DNA of 64,000 nucleotides from Chrysomallon squamiferum (Eukaryota; Mollusca; Gastropoda; Neomphalida; Peltospiridae): NCBI GenBank assembly GCA_012295275.1, contig CM022671.1, positions 17,042,956 to 17,106,955 of the forward strand, read 5' to 3'. Shown piece by piece: positions 63,246 to 64,000 of this stretch (position 1 is its first letter; each line of letters starts with the position of its first letter). The notes under the pieces were generated by a model. It saw only the letters and a program-made list of their open reading frames with translations, ran no database searches and was not told where the DNA came from. The position numbers and the translations under genes were made by a program.

Positions 63246-63944
63246 CTAAAATCCATTAAAATCACCATTCATTAAAGGTTCGCTGCTCGGAATGTGACGA
63301 TATTTGTGACTTCCAGCATTAAACTTGTCATCTGTGTTGAATCTAGGTAGAAACACCTGCGAAACACCTGGCTCGTCCGTTATTCCGTTCTTGTCGTATC
63401 CATTAACATCGTTTGCGACATCCATTTTAGACGTTGTGTATGTCTTGGCTTTAAACTCGATACACGTTTTAAACCACCGTCGACATTCGTCAATGTGATA
63501 GTTTAAGAACGACACAAATGTCTTTTCTGGTCGTTTTGGAAACACTACCGTCGTTTCGGAGAATGCTTTAGGCTTCACACGCGGTTCGTAAAACGTTGTA
63601 CTGACGTATCTCTTCCTTGTAGAATGTTTGTAACAAATAAATGTCTCGGCGTAAAGAAATGGGGCCAGAACGGGCTCGAACAAGACTCCTTCGTTGAAAC
63701 GTTTCATCGAAACAAAATTCACAAAACTCTCCACTCGTTTTTCCTGATAATTAGGCAGCTGGATGACCGCTACGCTCTCTGATATTTGTTCAGTGACCAT
63801 TTTTGAATCAGCTTTGATATTTATATCCACACTTCGTTCGGCTATCTCACCGTGTCGTCTGCTCCGTGGACTATTTTTAACTTCATTTTCCGACAAGGTA
63901 ACGTTGTCGTTCACACGTGACTGGTCATGATAGGAAGAAAATGC
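63246..63944 (-). CDS. Terminal coding exon of an unrecognised gene
   Basis: On the - strand an AG acceptor (TTTCATTGCAG, with the last G at 63945) is followed by 233 open codons to a TAG at 63246-63248. No convincing in-frame ATG start opens the exon, so it is most likely the 3' coding exon (phase 0) of a gene whose earlier exons lie to the right of the window. Base composition is clearly more GC-rich and codon-like than the surroundings. The protein is hydrophilic, with charged and Ser/Thr/Lys-rich stretches and no clear membrane span. A central block (about residues 70-165) has FVNFVSMKRFNEG, FLYAETFICYKH, TTFYEPRVKPKAF and TFVSFLNYHIDECRRWFKTC. It ends in SSEPLMNGDFNGF. I do not recognise a family. 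A cytoplasmic tail or intracellular adaptor would fit, but this is a guess. Confidence 0.7.
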   Translation of the reverse strand, partial: AFSSYHDQSRVNDNVTLSENEVKNSPRSRRHGEIAERSVDINIKADSKMVTEQISESVAVIQLPNYQEKRVESFVNFVSMKRFNEGVLFEPVLAPFLYAETFICYKHSTRKRYVSTTFYEPRVKPKAFSETTVVFPKRPEKTFVSFLNYHIDECRRWFKTCIEFKAKTYTTSKMDVANDVNGYDKNGITDEPGVSQVFLPRFNTDDKFNAGSHKYRHIPSSEPLMNGDFNGF

Positions 63945-64000
63945 CTGCAATGAAACAGTATTATTACATTAATGCTATTCAGTTCAACCACAAAGAATAA

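Overview
The window looks like AT-rich intergenic DNA from an animal genome. A mollusc, probably a cephalopod such as an octopus, is my best guess. The reasons are the very high density of long (TG)n, (CT)n, (AC)n, (TA)n and (AAT)n microsatellites, pogo/Tigger-type DNA transposons, remnants of Ty3/gypsy elements with the integrase ahead of reverse transcriptase (Gmr1-like order), and small two-exon secreted-protein genes. The organism call is an inference; no diagnostic host gene is present.

The main content, about 1.24 to 59.88 kb, is a tandem array of duplicated units. Each unit carries, or once carried, one small two-exon gene on the + strand. Exon 1 is 33 nt and encodes most of a signal peptide (MKFL[SYC]VAIF...). 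A phase-0 intron of 0.55-1.14 kb follows. Exon 2 is 249-354 nt and encodes the rest of the signal, usually a KR dibasic site, and a ten-cysteine domain of the prokineticin/astakine/colipase-fold type. Seven copies have open frames (exon 1 starts at 4602, 14015, 23422, 30596, 36527, 52388 and 57767). One of these, at 52388, has lost its tenth cysteine. There are also two pseudogenes (19536, 29121), one orphan exon 1 (1482) and a relic of an exon 2 end (20742). Cysteine spacings C1-C2 (5), C2-C3 (4), C5-C6 (9), C7-C8 (1) and C8-C9 (5) are constant, except that C1-C2 is 3 in the gene at 23422. The C4-C5, C6-C7 and C9-C10 loops vary widely.

Between the genes, each unit repeats the same modules in the same order: a 3' flank with AATAAA, a (TA)n and A-rich tract, an (AAT)n tract, a conserved non-coding module, a Tigger-like remnant, a 21-bp minisatellite, an (AC)n region, a (CT)n tract, in three units a gypsy remnant, then a conserved upstream segment with a (TG)n/(TA)n tract just before exon 1. 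Units differ by deletions, insertions and one local triplication (38.6-48.3 kb). Two DNA transposon insertions can be dated relative to the duplications because sister copies keep the empty TA site.

The most interesting signal is evolutionary. By eye, exon 2 differs between paralogues almost only at amino-acid-changing sites, while the adjoining introns are nearly identical. This is the pattern of a rapidly diversifying secreted peptide family (defence, venom, signalling or reproductive role; the sequence cannot say which). Right of about 59.88 kb the array ends. Apart from simple repeats, the only supported feature there is a 233-codon terminal coding exon on the - strand at 63246-63944, which I do not recognise.
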